A stretch of DNA of 64,000 nt from Combretum micranthum. Lineage: Eukaryota > Streptophyta > Magnoliopsida > Myrtales > Combretaceae. Below, one piece after another: positions 1 through 10,123 of the stretch (its first letter is position 1; each line of letters begins with the position of its first letter). The stretch is taken from NCBI GenBank assembly GCA_024138025.1, contig JAMXBD010001101.1, positions 62,001 to 126,000 on the forward strand, in the 5' to 3' direction. The notes beneath the pieces are model-generated. The model searched no databases and was not told where the DNA came from. It saw only the letters and a list, made by a program, of their open reading frames with translations. Both the position numbers and the translations under genes were made by a program.

Positions 1-1150
1 AACATCTGTCGAGCCTGGATTTTCCCACTATCTGGTTCATTTCTCCTAACCCGATTCACATTAAACCCGAACCCATTTAACATGAATCCTCGACTAGGGG
101 TTAAAAGAAATTTTAATTTTTGAAAATTTTTTAGATTCGCCACCCGATATATAAATCGGGAAAAAATAAAAGCTAGGATCAATGGGTCGGTTGATCCTAA
201 CTTAGCTACTAGTCTGCGAAAATTTGATTAAAAAATCAACTTTTAAAACCAGATATCATGGATTCGGGGGCTAACCTATTAAAACCAAATCGGTTACCAC
301 TTTCGGAATTTTAAAACTTATCATTTATCCTTTTTCATGCTCAAAAATTCAAATAATACATTAATGAAACAATATTCACAAATCACATTATTCATTTTTT
401 TATTTTTATATGCTTTTATTTTTATTATTATTTTTAGAATATCAATATCACAACAAAAACATATTTATATTTACAAAATATTTATTCACAAAAACAAAAA
501 AAAAAAACATTTTTATTATTTTTTTATGTCGCCACGCAGGTGCCTACGTACTCGCTAATCGAGATCAGACAAAACGTAGTTCTTTAAAAAGAACCTTAAT
601 TTGTTGATCAATTTTAATTTTTTGAACTCTTTTCATTTTAAGTTCATTAAATTTTCAAGTTTTTATAAAAAATCATTTTTTTTATGATCCTATGATCTAA
701 TCAATTGATTTTTTATTTTCTGAAAACATATTTTTCTAAGTCCGAAAATCATTTTTTTTTAGAAATTTTGTTATTTGGAAAATCCAATTTTATTATTTTT
801 ATTATTTTTATTTTTTTATTATTTTATTTATTTTTTTTTAAAAATCATCACATATAATTCACAATATCTCCAGAATAATTTACAATATATTAAAATTATT
901 TTTCATGCATTAAATATGCATTACTTAGGCAATTTATGTATATAATACATATTAAAAAATATTCAAAAATATTAAAAAATATCAAAAAAAATAAATTTAT
1001 GTGAAAAATAAATATTTTGATTTTTCTGGATTTTTCTGAATTTTTCTGAATTTTTTTGAATTTTTTATGAATTTTTATAAATTTTTACTATTTTTTATTA
1101 TTTTCTGAAATTAATTATATAAAAAATTATTAAAAAAATAATGTGAATTA

Positions 1151-1367
1151 ACCTGGACCGTCGGATGAAGCGGACGAGATCTGGAGCGTCGATCGTGCTG
1201 ACCGATCTGGATCGTCTGATCGAATTGACCAAATCTGGGGCGTTGATCGAGATGATTAAATCTGGGCCGTCTGATCTGCTTGATGAAATCTGGGCCGCTG
1301 ATCTGCTTGATCAAATCTGGACCGTCTGATCTGCTTGATGAAATCTGGGCCGCTGATCAAGTTGACC
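1151..1367. repeat. Imperfect tandem repeat, about 8 units of 27-28 bp
   Basis: Successive units start with ATCTGG (or ACCTGG) followed by RNCGTCTGATC and a variable GCTTGATGAA tail. Unit length alternates between 27 and 28 bp, so no reading frame is kept. The block is clearly more GC-rich than its flanks. Confidence 0.8.
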
Positions 1368-2294
1368 GTTGATCGATGATCGACGACCATTGACCAATGA
1401 CCGATCGGGTTGGATTCGGATCTCGCGATCTCGGAGCTCCGGCAGGTGAAGAAGACGATGACGGGACTTTTCGGGGCGGATTCCGGCGGCTCCGGTGGTC
1501 CTCGGTAGCTGGAAGCTTGTCGGCCTGACTTCTATACTGATGGCGCGTCCTTTGGTAGTGGTGGCGTTCACTCAGAACGGCGGCAAGGGGCAGCTCCGGC
1601 GGTGGTTGTACGGCGGCGTTGATGAACAAAATAAAAAAAATTTCAGAGATTAATTTGAGTAATTTGATCAAATCCAAGCACACTAAATCATCTAAATCAA
1701 GTTTCTAACATTCCTAACACACTCAATTTTGATCAAATTCGATTCAATCACTTCAAATTTGAAAATTTCGAATTTTTTCTTCCTAAATTCGAAATCTCGA
1801 ATTGATATGGTTATGTATGTGTTTTCTTGAAATTGACTTGTGCCTTTTGATCCTAGGACCTCCTATTTATAGGTTGCAAGCTCAATTTTACATTTCAAAC
1901 AGTTTCGAAAATGAATCGTTTTTTGCCTCTTTGTTTTTTCCACGAATTTAACCAAAAATTTGGGCTTGATTCATTCTTAACCGATGAATTGATGATTGAT
2001 CCTTCATATTCCATGTCAGATTCATCCAATGTGGATAGATTAATTGTCCAATTTCATCAATTTTTTGTAACTCCTCATTCATGTGCAATTGAATGCTTTA
2101 TAAATTGAATTTTGTGACTTTTGTTGTTTTTTTGCACTAATCTTTCATGTTCTATAACCACTTTGCAATTCCATCATCAATTTTGACAATCAATGATGTC
2201 TTGTCAGTTAAAAACTAATGCAAAGTAAGGCAAAAGTCACATTTGAGGAAGATGCAAAGGCAAAAATAATGAGATGATAAAAAGACAAAATTTT

Positions 2295-2380
2295 GCCTTT
2301 GCTAGGGTTTGAACTTGTGTCATTGAGTTTGAGTGTGTTTTTGGTCAATATGTTTAACCAATAGGCCATTTGGCCTGTGC
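2295..2380 (-). other. tRNA-like relic with A- and B-box-like motifs
   Basis: On the minus strand TGGCCTATTGG (2368-2358) matches the RNA polymerase III A-box pattern TRGCNNANTGG. AGTTCAAACCCT (2315-2304) matches the B-box/T-arm pattern GGTTCRANYCC with one change. The spacing of about 43 bases fits a tRNA-derived sequence. The acceptor stem does not pair well, so this is a relic, not a functional tRNA gene. It lies inside the probable LTR. Confidence 0.35.
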
Positions 2381-2487
2381 CTTGATAACTTAGCCAACTT
2401 CATCAATACTTAATTAAGGCCTTTTTTTAAAATGAGTTTAATTAAATTTTAAGCCTTAATTAATTGGGCAAAAATTGGGTCTGCACA

Positions 2488-4433
2488 TCTCCTAAGACTA
2501 TAAATAATTAACAAATAAGTCATGCTCATCCTTTCTTCTATCCTTGTCTATATATGTCCATACATTTTTATACAAAATTTGTAAAAAAAGTACACTTGGA
2601 ATAATAATTTTTTTTGTACTTTTTTGATAGAAAATTACAAAATGGACTTTTTTGCTAATCGTTTATAGTTTCGAGCGTCAAAATCAAGCTTTTAAAGTTT
2701 AAGAGATCAATCCACGCCACCCCTAAAGTTTAAGGGAGTGTTTTTACATTTTACCCTAAATTTTTAGATCTTTTCAAGCAACAACACATTAATTTTTTAC
2801 CATTAGAAATACTCTCTTAAATGGCCAAGTATGCCAAATTCTTAAAAAACTTATTGTCTAACAAGAAGTAATAAAAGAGATTTCTACTATAACCCTTAAA
2901 ACAAATTACCAAAAAGCTTAAGGACCTAGGTAACATAACCATTCCTTATCTAGTTGGGGATTAATCAATTGAAAAAGATTTGGCAAGTTTAAGGGTAAGC
3001 ATCCATCAATATCATGCAATACACCGTATTTACTTTTCAAGTTGATTTTTTTATTTTGAACATAAATGAGTAAGATGTACCTTTTATCTTGGGGAGATCA
3101 TCTCTAGCTATTACAGGGTCAACAGTTGATGTGGGTGAATGAACTAATCCTAAGAGCAAGTGATGAGGAGCTAGTCTTTAAGGTTGTGGAACTTTAACTT
3201 TAAGGTCCATTTAGCTCGGAGTGGAGTTGACCGTTATTCTAAGGAATTCGATGAATACCAATCAAAAGCCACTTAGAACACATTCCATGTTATCTTTACA
3301 ACAAAAACTTTAGGCTTTAAAAACAAAAATATTGTCTTTAAATACAAATTTTCCTCACAAAAATTATGGTTGCTGGTTTTATTTGTACAATTATAACTTA
3401 TTTTACCCATTTTTCATCGCATAATTTCTATTTCTAAAGGTCAATTTTCTTATAGAGTTATATAAGATGAATGAATATATATATTTGACATTCATATATT
3501 ATCCAATGAGAAGTTTTCAATACCTACATACATACATACATATATATATTATTTAGTGAGAAGTTTTTATTATATCTATACCTATAATCAGTCAATGAAA
3601 TGTCGAGCATCTTTTTGGCGGTATGGAAGGATCAAGTTAGCTTTAAGTTCACGTGATGCAGATGAAAACGTTGTTCTGACATTTTATCCAAGTGAGGCTG
3701 ATATGAAAAAACCACCAACTCTAGAATTCAGATGAAGGGGAATCCAAACTCGATGGCTAGCAAATTCAGATCTGAAAATATAAAAGCCCGGACCTACATA
3801 TTAAACAACAAAAAAACAAGCATGATATATGAATCAAACAATAAAATTATTAATTTTATGTAATACAAACAGTTAAATATGATCTAAGAATCAAATATGA
3901 AAATCATTACTTTTTGAGAGTTCAAAAGGTTGTATAACAAAGGTTAAAAAGCGAGGCTGAATTCAATTCTTTACATTAACATCAATGTATCATCTATGTG
4001 CATAATTAAATATAATGTATATGTGAAAAGTAATAAAAACCTTGATTTGTAATTATCAATTATAGTTTTAGTGGACTAAGATCTTAGGTAATTTCTTCCA
4101 TTTTGATTTTTAAAATGGTGCAGTTAAATCTAAATATTTTTTAATATCTATTCTAGTACTTGAATAAAAATTTCCATAAGAAAGAAATCTATGCTTTACT
4201 TTTGCATTTTCTAAGTTCAATGGTTGTTTGTTTATTATTTTTTCTTTTACCTTTTTGGGTAAGATCGTATCTAAATCTCTTACCCCAATGATAAACATCA
4301 CTGGCAATAATTTTTATCATATTAATTATTCTAGTTAAATCACTGGCCAAATGACGTGGTATTCTCATTCTGGTATGAATAATGATAACTAGGATGCATT
4401 GTACAATGCGCTTTTTCTTTTTTTTTTTTTTTT
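2488..4433. other. Intergenic or old repeat sequence, no gene seen
   Basis: AT-rich sequence with an (AT)n/(CATA)n tract near 3475-3550. A 46-codon open frame at 3595-3735 (+) is more balanced in composition than its surroundings but matches nothing I know. The short frame at 4110-4307 (-) shows no recognisable domain. Confidence 0.5.
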
Positions 4434-4437
4434 AAAT

Positions 4438-4468
<31 letters not shown>

Positions 4469-4472
4469 AAGG
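4434..4472. repeat. Low-complexity (CT)n/(CA)n tract
   Basis: A poly-T run is followed by ctctctctct and cacacacaca. It marks the left edge of the module-repeat region. Confidence 0.85.
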
Positions 4473-4489
4473 AATACATACCTATACTA

Positions 4490-4660
4490 TTTGAAGGACG
4501 GCTTCCATGATAAACGTTTAACTCGTGGGGTATTACCCTTATCTTTATCTTGAACCTCTGGATAACCTATCATTGCACGTCTTTCGAGTTTCACATGCGT
4601 ATATTGAAACATAGTTTCATAAGTCCTGCACACGCGTTTTCTTCCTCTCCTTTCAGGAAG
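4490..4660 (+). repeat. Diverged copy 1 of the AAACGTT...CTCCTGAGGTAA module
   Basis: It contains, in the same order as the copies at 4683-4934, ATAAACGTTTAACTC, a GTGGGGTA segment, TATCTTGAAC, CTATCATTGCACGTCTTTC and GAGTTTCACATGCGTATATT. The order is kept but many bases differ, so it is an older copy. Confidence 0.65.
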
Positions 4661-4682
4661 ACATTGAACCTAAATCATTTTT

Positions 4683-4934
4683 CATAGAAAACGTTGAGCT
4701 CCTGAGGTAACAGCTTTGTATTATCTTGAATTTCTTGACAGCCCATTATTGCACGTATTTCCAGTTTCGATCACCCGTGTATTCAAATACTGTTACGTTT
4801 GTCTGACACATAGAAAACGTTGAGCTCCTGAGGTAACAGCTTTGTATTATCTTGAATTTCTTGACAGCCCATTATTGCACGTATTTCCAGTTTCGATCAC
4901 CCGTGTATTCAAATACTGTTACGTTTGTCTGACA
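4683..4934 (+). repeat. Tandem duplication, 2 x 126 bp, apparently identical
   Basis: The unit from CATAGAAAACGTTGAGCTCC to TTACGTTTGTCTGACA occurs at 4683 and again at 4809 with no difference that I can see. The identity implies a recent duplication, or an assembly artefact. Older relatives lie at 4490-4660 and 6885-7110. Confidence 0.9.
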
Positions 4935-5183
4935 CATTATTCCTTTTTTCCCCACTCTGTCTTACGCAAGCTGGGGGAAAAGGAAGTGAATAATAATTTT
5001 TTTTAAATTATGAAAATAATATCATACTTAGACAAGTTAAACTTACCTTTAAAAAAGATGAGTTCTGATATAAAATGGTAAAAAAGGAAAATAAATTATA
5101 TTAAAAATAATAAGAATATAATTTTGTAGTTTCACACTGCTATTGAAAATTTGATGATAGCCTCACACTACTGTTGAATTGTA

Positions 5184-5496
5184 TGATCTTATACCATATG
5201 ATGAACTTTATGATGATCTAGCACCACCAATGCGAAGAAAGTCATCACACATTAGAAAAAAAATTCTTTTATTAAAAATCTCAACAACCCATCATCTTTT
5301 TCTACTATTTATACAATAAAATAATATATGAACTAAAAGATTTTATATCTTAAATGAGATAATAATCTTACCAAATCTTAACAAAATCAAATCTAATGAA
5401 ATAAGATATAATAACTAAATCAAATCTATCGCAATAAAATGAAAATCCTTCAAATATTTCATACAATTTTCTTGATCCGCATTATTCCTCCTCTCT
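5184..5496 (-). mobile_element. Short LTR relic flanked by PPT-like and PBS-like sequences
   Basis: On the minus strand a purine tract AGAGAGGAGGAATAA (5496-5482) is followed by TGCGGATCAAG at 5481. The LTR-like stretch carries TGTATAAATAGTAG (TATA-like) and AATAAAAG (polyadenylation-like) and ends GTTCATCA at 5199. Two bases later TGGTATAAGATCA (5196-5184) resembles the initiator tRNA-Met primer site TGGTATCAGAGCC with three differences. The 283 bp length fits a short chromovirus-type LTR. A polypurine tract before and a primer site after the same LTR is the order expected of a shared LTR between two internal regions, not of a clean solo LTR. Upstream, 5740-5497 on the minus strand is open but I do not recognise it. 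Confidence 0.45.
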
Positions 5497-5690
5497 CAAA
5501 AAGATTCGTTCCACTTGCCTCCAACCAAATGGATCATCAACTAACTTTGAATCTTCATGTGATATTTCAGCAGTGTCAAAATAAACTAAATAACCTGCAA
5601 ACAATATTGATGAATTGATTGAATATATTTTAATCATTAGTTTGAAAGATGGATCTTCTTTTATTAGTTCAATGAATGAATCAACCTCCT

Positions 5691-6392
5691 TGACAATTTT
5701 GATTTTCCTATCTAATTCTAGATTAATATTTAAACTCGACTCTTAAACAAATGAGTTTGGCTAAGTCTAAACTAAAAATGAAGAAATGAAAATTTATTAA
5801 TATATAAATATAAAATAAATAGTGCAAAAATTGAAAAAAAGTAAATAATATAAAAGGTATATAATATTTTCTGTGTGAATAAAAATTAGTTATTATTTAT
5901 CCACAATATATAATATGTTATTAAAAATAATACACTAAACAAATATAATTAAAAACCATATCTATTTACTTTATATAAAGCATAACCAAAAAAATAATCT
6001 CACTTTTAAACAATGCAAGGATTATTTTCCTTGTGAACAATCTCACTACTAAACAAAAGAAGTCTCACATTGCATAGAAATGAGATTCTTCTTTTGGTTG
6101 TAATCTATATAAAACAAATAGTTTTTTTTTTTTTAATTATGTTTGTTTACTGTGTTGTTATACATAACACATTAATTACTGTGAGTACATAATAACTACT
6201 TTTTTATGTGGAAAAAAGTATAAGCATTTTATATTAATTATTTTTCAATTTTTTGCATTATTTTTTATTTTATTTTTTATATCTCAATATATTTTTCTTT
6301 TTTTAAAATTTTTATTTTTGTTTAAACTTAACCAAACTCATCTCTTTAAGAGAGGAGTTCACGCACTAATGAACACGTCTCTAAAATTGTCA
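5691..6392. mobile_element. Fold-back / MITE-like element with ~340 bp inverted arms
   Basis: TGACAATTTT at 5691-5700 is mirrored by AAAATTGTCA at 6383-6392. ATGAGTTTGG at 5751-5760 is mirrored by CCAAACTCAT at 6332-6341. CTATTTACTTTATATA at 5962 is mirrored by TATATAAAACAAATAG ending at 6121. All pairs centre on about 6042-6046, so almost the whole interval folds into one imperfect hairpin with a small centre. There is no coding capacity: the frames at 6318-6512 and 6414-6647 are shadows. I could not define a target duplication, so the superfamily is open. Confidence 0.7.
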
Positions 6393-6884
6393 AAATCTAG
6401 TATTATTTTTGTCTCAATGGTATTTTTCTATAATTTTTATAAATATACTATTATTTATTTCCCTTTCAGCAAAGCTGGGGCTCAGGAAAAGAAGGGTTAC
6501 AGAAGAGTTTAAAAAGGAAAATTTTCTTTTCATAATATTTGAAACATGAAGGAAAAAGAGAGGGGATGAATTTAGGGGATAAACATTTTCTTTGGGTCTA
6601 CTAAAAAAAATTGTCCTCAATTTAGAGACAGCTGGAAAAAAAATCAATAAAATAACAATTTTATTCTTGAAACAACTATATAATTTAAAGATTACAAAAT
6701 TTTTTATGGTATTTTAATAAAATAAAAAAAATAAATTACTAACTTCCCACTTTCTTTCCTTTGTTATTCATACAATATAATTTATAATTTTCCTTTCCAA
6801 TTTCTTTTCCCTGTGTTTTTTTTCTTACTTTCCTTCTTTTCTAATTTTTCCAACATTCGAAACACCGTATTGAAAAAAAATTGT
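6393..6884. other. AT-rich intergenic sequence, no gene seen
   Basis: It holds pyrimidine-rich runs near 6750-6850 and a CTGGGGCTCAGGAAAAG stretch at 6473, possibly remnants of another small element. No domain or RNA gene is recognisable. Confidence 0.5.
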
Positions 6885-7110
6885 ACCTAAATCATTTCTC
6901 ATAGAAAACGTTTAACTCCTGAGGTAATAGTTTTGTCTTTATCTACTACCTGAAAATTATGCTCCAGCGATAAAAATTTTTATTTTTAAAAATAAATTTC
7001 TATTAAAAAAATAATCATCACTTAAATTTATGTTTGTAAAGTCGTGGTGATCTTGAATTTGTAGATGGCCTATCGCACGCCTTTCGAGTTTCGCCTACCA
7101 AAACGGCGGA
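6885..7110 (+). repeat. Diverged copy of the 126 bp module, split by a mini-element
   Basis: CATAGAAAACGTTTAACTCC and TGAGGTAATAGTTTTGTC match the units at 4683-4934. The match resumes at 7050 with ATCTTGAATTTGTAGATGGC and CACGCCTTTCGAGTTTCGCC. The interruption at 6944-7049 is flanked by ATC and is absent from the other three copies. Confidence 0.7.
6944..7049 (+). mobile_element. 106 bp CACTA-like miniature element, TSD ATC
   Basis: The element starts TACTACCTGAAAATTATGC and ends GTCGTGGTG. CACTA transposons start CACTACCAGAAAA-like and make 3 bp duplications, so the start fits with one C-to-T change. ATC at 6941-6943 and 7050-7052 flanks it. The paralogous modules near 4540, 4718 and 4845 show the unoccupied site (a single ATCTTGAA), which confirms both ends. 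It has no coding capacity and must have moved with transposase from elsewhere. Confidence 0.7.
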
Positions 7111-7696
7111 CGGGTCTTTTCGTCTAGTTCATTATTGCGTCAGAAGTTTGGGCCTAGTCATAGAAACGGAATTCGTATATAAATCAGTTCATATATCATC
7201 CAACTAGCTCCGTCTTTTTCTTTTCCTAATAAATGGTACATTGTTGACTTCTGGACGCAAGAAAAATATGCCCCGACGAGAAGTTTATCACAAGTGAAAT
7301 TTGATTTTTCGTGACTTTTCTAATTTATTAATGTGAATGAAAAGCCATGTAAAATAACAGCAAATAGAATAAAGAGTTGATTGTTCTTCAATAACAAAAT
7401 AATCATTCATACATGAAAAACACTACAACGGTACTTGTTTGGATAGTTAGATTGGTTTCGTTTTCAAAACGAACCGATACAAATACGATACTGACTAAAA
7501 ATTGATAGTTTACTCATTGACTGACTAACCGAACTAATATTGAACAAATACTGATCTTATACCAATAAATTATTAATATAGATTCAGTACAGATAAAAAT
7601 CTAACAATCTAAATAAGCAAAACTCAATTAAATGTTCTTATATAAGTTTAGGTGTTTCATTAATCTTTTCATATAAACGACAAGCACCTAAAAAAG
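7111..7696. other. Flank of the gypsy insertion, no gene seen
   Basis: AT-rich. A TATATAAATCAG-like motif near 7177 could be a promoter relic. A stretch at 7455-7510 rich in AACGAACCGAT resembles low-complexity repeat sequence. The five bases before the LTR at 7692-7696 are AAAAG. Confidence 0.45.
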
Positions 7697-8177
7697 TGTT
7701 AGGGATCGGATTCGAAGGAGGCCAGCATGGCATCAAGACTATATCATGGATTAGCATGCAGTAGATAATATAGCAATTAACAGAATGACAAATCATGTAA
7801 CAAGAAATGATAGATCATATAACTACTACTAGTATCTGAAATAGATTGTGTAACTACATGAACAAATAGTATAAATACGAGAAATGAAGTGAGAATGGGG
7901 CATGCAAGTTTTATCCCTAGAAATACTCCTTGTGAGTTAAGAGAGTGGCTTCTCGAATTTGCCAACTTGCTCATCATCTATCACCTGCAACACAAACACG
8001 AGAGTTAGAGAGTGAAGTTAAGAGAAACCCTAATTTGAATAGAAAGAGAGAAAGAGAGGAACTTAGCTAATTGTGATTGCTAGGGTTTGACAGTACGACT
8101 GAGTTTTAGCTAAATTAGGCCAATCGTTGGGTTAGGTTATTTCGTGAGTGGGCTTGGACCGGGCCTAGCTCCCAACA
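7697..8177 (+). repeat. 5' LTR of gypsy element 1 (481 bp)
   Basis: It begins TGTTAGGGATCGGATTCG and ends CCTAGCTCCCAACA, giving TGTT/AACA inverted ends. A primer site and a gag start codon follow directly, which fixes its role as the 5' LTR. The frame at 7777-7977 (-) inside it is not a gene. Confidence 0.75.
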
Positions 8178-8179
8178 AG

Positions 8180-8195
8180 TTGGTGCTCTTGTTCT
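8180..8195 (+). other. Primer binding site of gypsy element 1
   Basis: TGGTGCTCTTGTTCTT follows the LTR end by two bases and starts with TGG, the complement of a tRNA CCA end. I cannot name the tRNA from memory with confidence. Confidence 0.55.
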
Positions 8196-8200
8196 TGATC

Positions 8201-9070
8201 ATGGCGCCTACAACAAGAGCTCAAGATAATCAATCTGATATGGAATCAGTCAAAGCAATGTTTCTTGCAATTCAACAACAACAAAATCAATTTGAATAAC
8301 ATTCTCGATCGATTCTTCAAGATTTGTCAAAACGAATGGAATCTATGGAATTATAATTGAATCAGACTCAATCTCCAGGGGGATCTCAACTGAATACTAG
8401 TACTAATGAGTCATCATTTTTAGGATTTTCAATCAAGATTGAACTTCCAAAATTTTCGGGATAAGGTATCAAGAAATGGATTTTCACAACTGAACAATTT
8501 TTCAACTTTTATAAAGTTGATGAATCTCAGAGATTACTTATCTCATCATTTTCCATGGAGGATGTCACTTCTGAATGGTATAGATGGATGCAGTTGAACA
8601 ACCATTTTACCAATTGGCGTGCTTTCTTGCTTGCTTTGGAAGCCAGATTTGGTCCCTCGCAGTATGATGATCCACAGGGCGATTTGTTGAAGTTCAAAAA
8701 AAAAAAGGATCAATGTCACAATATCAATCCGATTTTGAAGCATTATCAAATCAGTAATCGGTTTATCTGAATCCTTCTTAATATCCTGTTTCATTTCTGG
8801 CCTTAAATTGCACATTCGTCGAGAATTGCAAGTTTCTAAACCCTCTTCTTTAATACAAGCTGTGACTTGGCTAAGATGTATGAAGCTAAGTTCAATGATT
8901 TTTCTCCTTACAAATCATATTCTGCTACATCTACTGTCACTTCTTCAAAACCTATACAATTTGTCAAAAATTCTTTTTCTTCACCCATTGCTTCAAATAC
9001 CTCAAATATGGCTACAGATAAAAACGTAGTTCATACCAAAAATTCATTACCAGTCAGAAAATTAACCTAA
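8201..9070 (+). pseudogene. gag (capsid) remnant of gypsy element 1
   Basis: The start codon at 8201 comes 23 bases after the LTR and opens a frame beginning MAPTTRAQDN that stops at 8299. The capsid core is visible at 8555-8770: the SEWYRWMQLN, WRAFLLALEARFG and YDDPQGDLLKFK motifs match the retrotransposon gag family (WY...W...F...RFG...YDDP). A run of ten A after TTCAA near 8696 probably caused a slip; the downstream frame 8867-9070 continues in another phase. In an active element this protein would build the virus-like particle that encloses the RNA. Several stops and shifts make it non-functional. Confidence 0.8.
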
Positions 9071-10114
9071 GCAGAAATGCATGCACGTCATGAGCAAGGT
9101 TTATGTTACAATTGTGATGAAAAGTACAATAAAAATCATAAATGCAAGGCAAAATTTTTATTGTTAATAGAGGATGATGAGGGTGAGGGAAGTTTTGATA
9201 AGGATGGAGACTCTTTCTTTCAAGAAGAGGGAGATGTTGATATAAAGCATTTAGTTACGGCTCTAGTAAGTTTCCATGCTTTATCTGGTGCTTCTATTCT
9301 GAAAACATTGAAATTTCAAGGGAAAATTAATCATAAAATGGTCTTTATTCTGGTGGATTCGAGTAGTACCCATAATTTTTTGCAATCTAAGTTGGTTAAC
9401 TTTTTGGGATTGACCATACTTATAAACCCCGGTTTTTCAAGTAGCCAAGATAACCCTAGAACCGGAAACCAAAACCCTAAACCGGAATAGCTCATGTCTA
9501 GAGTGAGAACTAGGAACCCTAATTCCGGCTTTTCCTCGGTTTCCAATTAAGAAACTTTTCTAAGAAAATTTAATTTTTAATATAGTTCTTGATTATATTT
9601 CAAACCAAGAAAATATCAGATTTTAAGAAAATTTCAATTTCAGGTCATCCCGAGACCCATTATAGAAAAACGTGCCCCGGAACTAGAATTTCAAAAATTT
9701 ACTTATGAGTACTCATTTGAACCGAAATAAAATAAGGATTTCAAAAATATATTTTTCATAATTTTCCGGCTTATGAAAAATACAGTTATAGCCTTTTTAT
9801 TCGTATTTCATTACTACCGGAAATTAAATTGTCTTGTCTACTATTCCTCACTATTCACAAGTACCACCTATTCTACCTATTAGCACACTCTACAAATTTA
9901 ACTCTTACCATCACTCAAATAAATCCCTTTTCTCCATGCTTTTTGTCCCTTAAAAATTAAGACAAATCATGACAAGTGGTACAAATTCAAATCAAAGGCA
10001 AATCAAATGAAAAAGATCAAATTTCCTTCCCCCACAAGCTCCAAAGCCGGTGAATGGCCCCCCCTCCATGCTCCATTTGCAATTTTTTTACTTCTTTTAA
10101 CCTAATTCCACTTC

Positions 10115-10123
10115 ATATATAAG
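10115..10123 (+). promoter_or_regulatory. TATA box of the family B LTR
   Basis: ATATATAAG is followed by a CT-rich leader, as expected for an LTR U3/R boundary. The matching site in the mosaic LTR is at 59285-59292. Confidence 0.55.

Larger units (their letters stand above)
1..2487 (-). repeat. Probable partial LTR of a Ty3/gypsy-like element, minus strand
   Basis: Read on the minus strand the block begins at about 2487 with TGTGCAGACCCAATTTTTGC, which looks like an LTR start. It continues as non-coding AT-rich sequence past the left edge of the window. It holds a segment near 533-560 (cgccacgcaggtgcctacgt) of a type I associate with long plant LTRs, a GC-richer tandem-repeat island at 1151-1367 and a tRNA-like stretch at 2295-2380. 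No open frame in it looks coding: the short frames at 337-607 and 1111-1683 come from AT-rich or repeat sequence. The other terminus is outside the window, so the family is not certain; a Tat/Ogre-type LTR is my guess. Confidence 0.38.

Noticed and set aside
337..607. Two overlapping plus-strand open frames
   Set aside because: Phe/Ile/Lys-rich products of AT-rich LTR sequence; no domain and no codon signal.
1111..1683. Three minus-strand frames rich in Arg, Gln and Asp
   Set aside because: They are translations of the 27-28 bp tandem repeat and its GC-rich flank; the repeat period does not keep frame.
5497..5740. Minus-strand open stretch ending in a DDPFGWRQVERIFL-like peptide next to the purine tract, considered as a pol C-terminus
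   Set aside because: No integrase, RNase H or chromodomain motif is visible, and part of it overlaps the fold-back arm; left unassigned.
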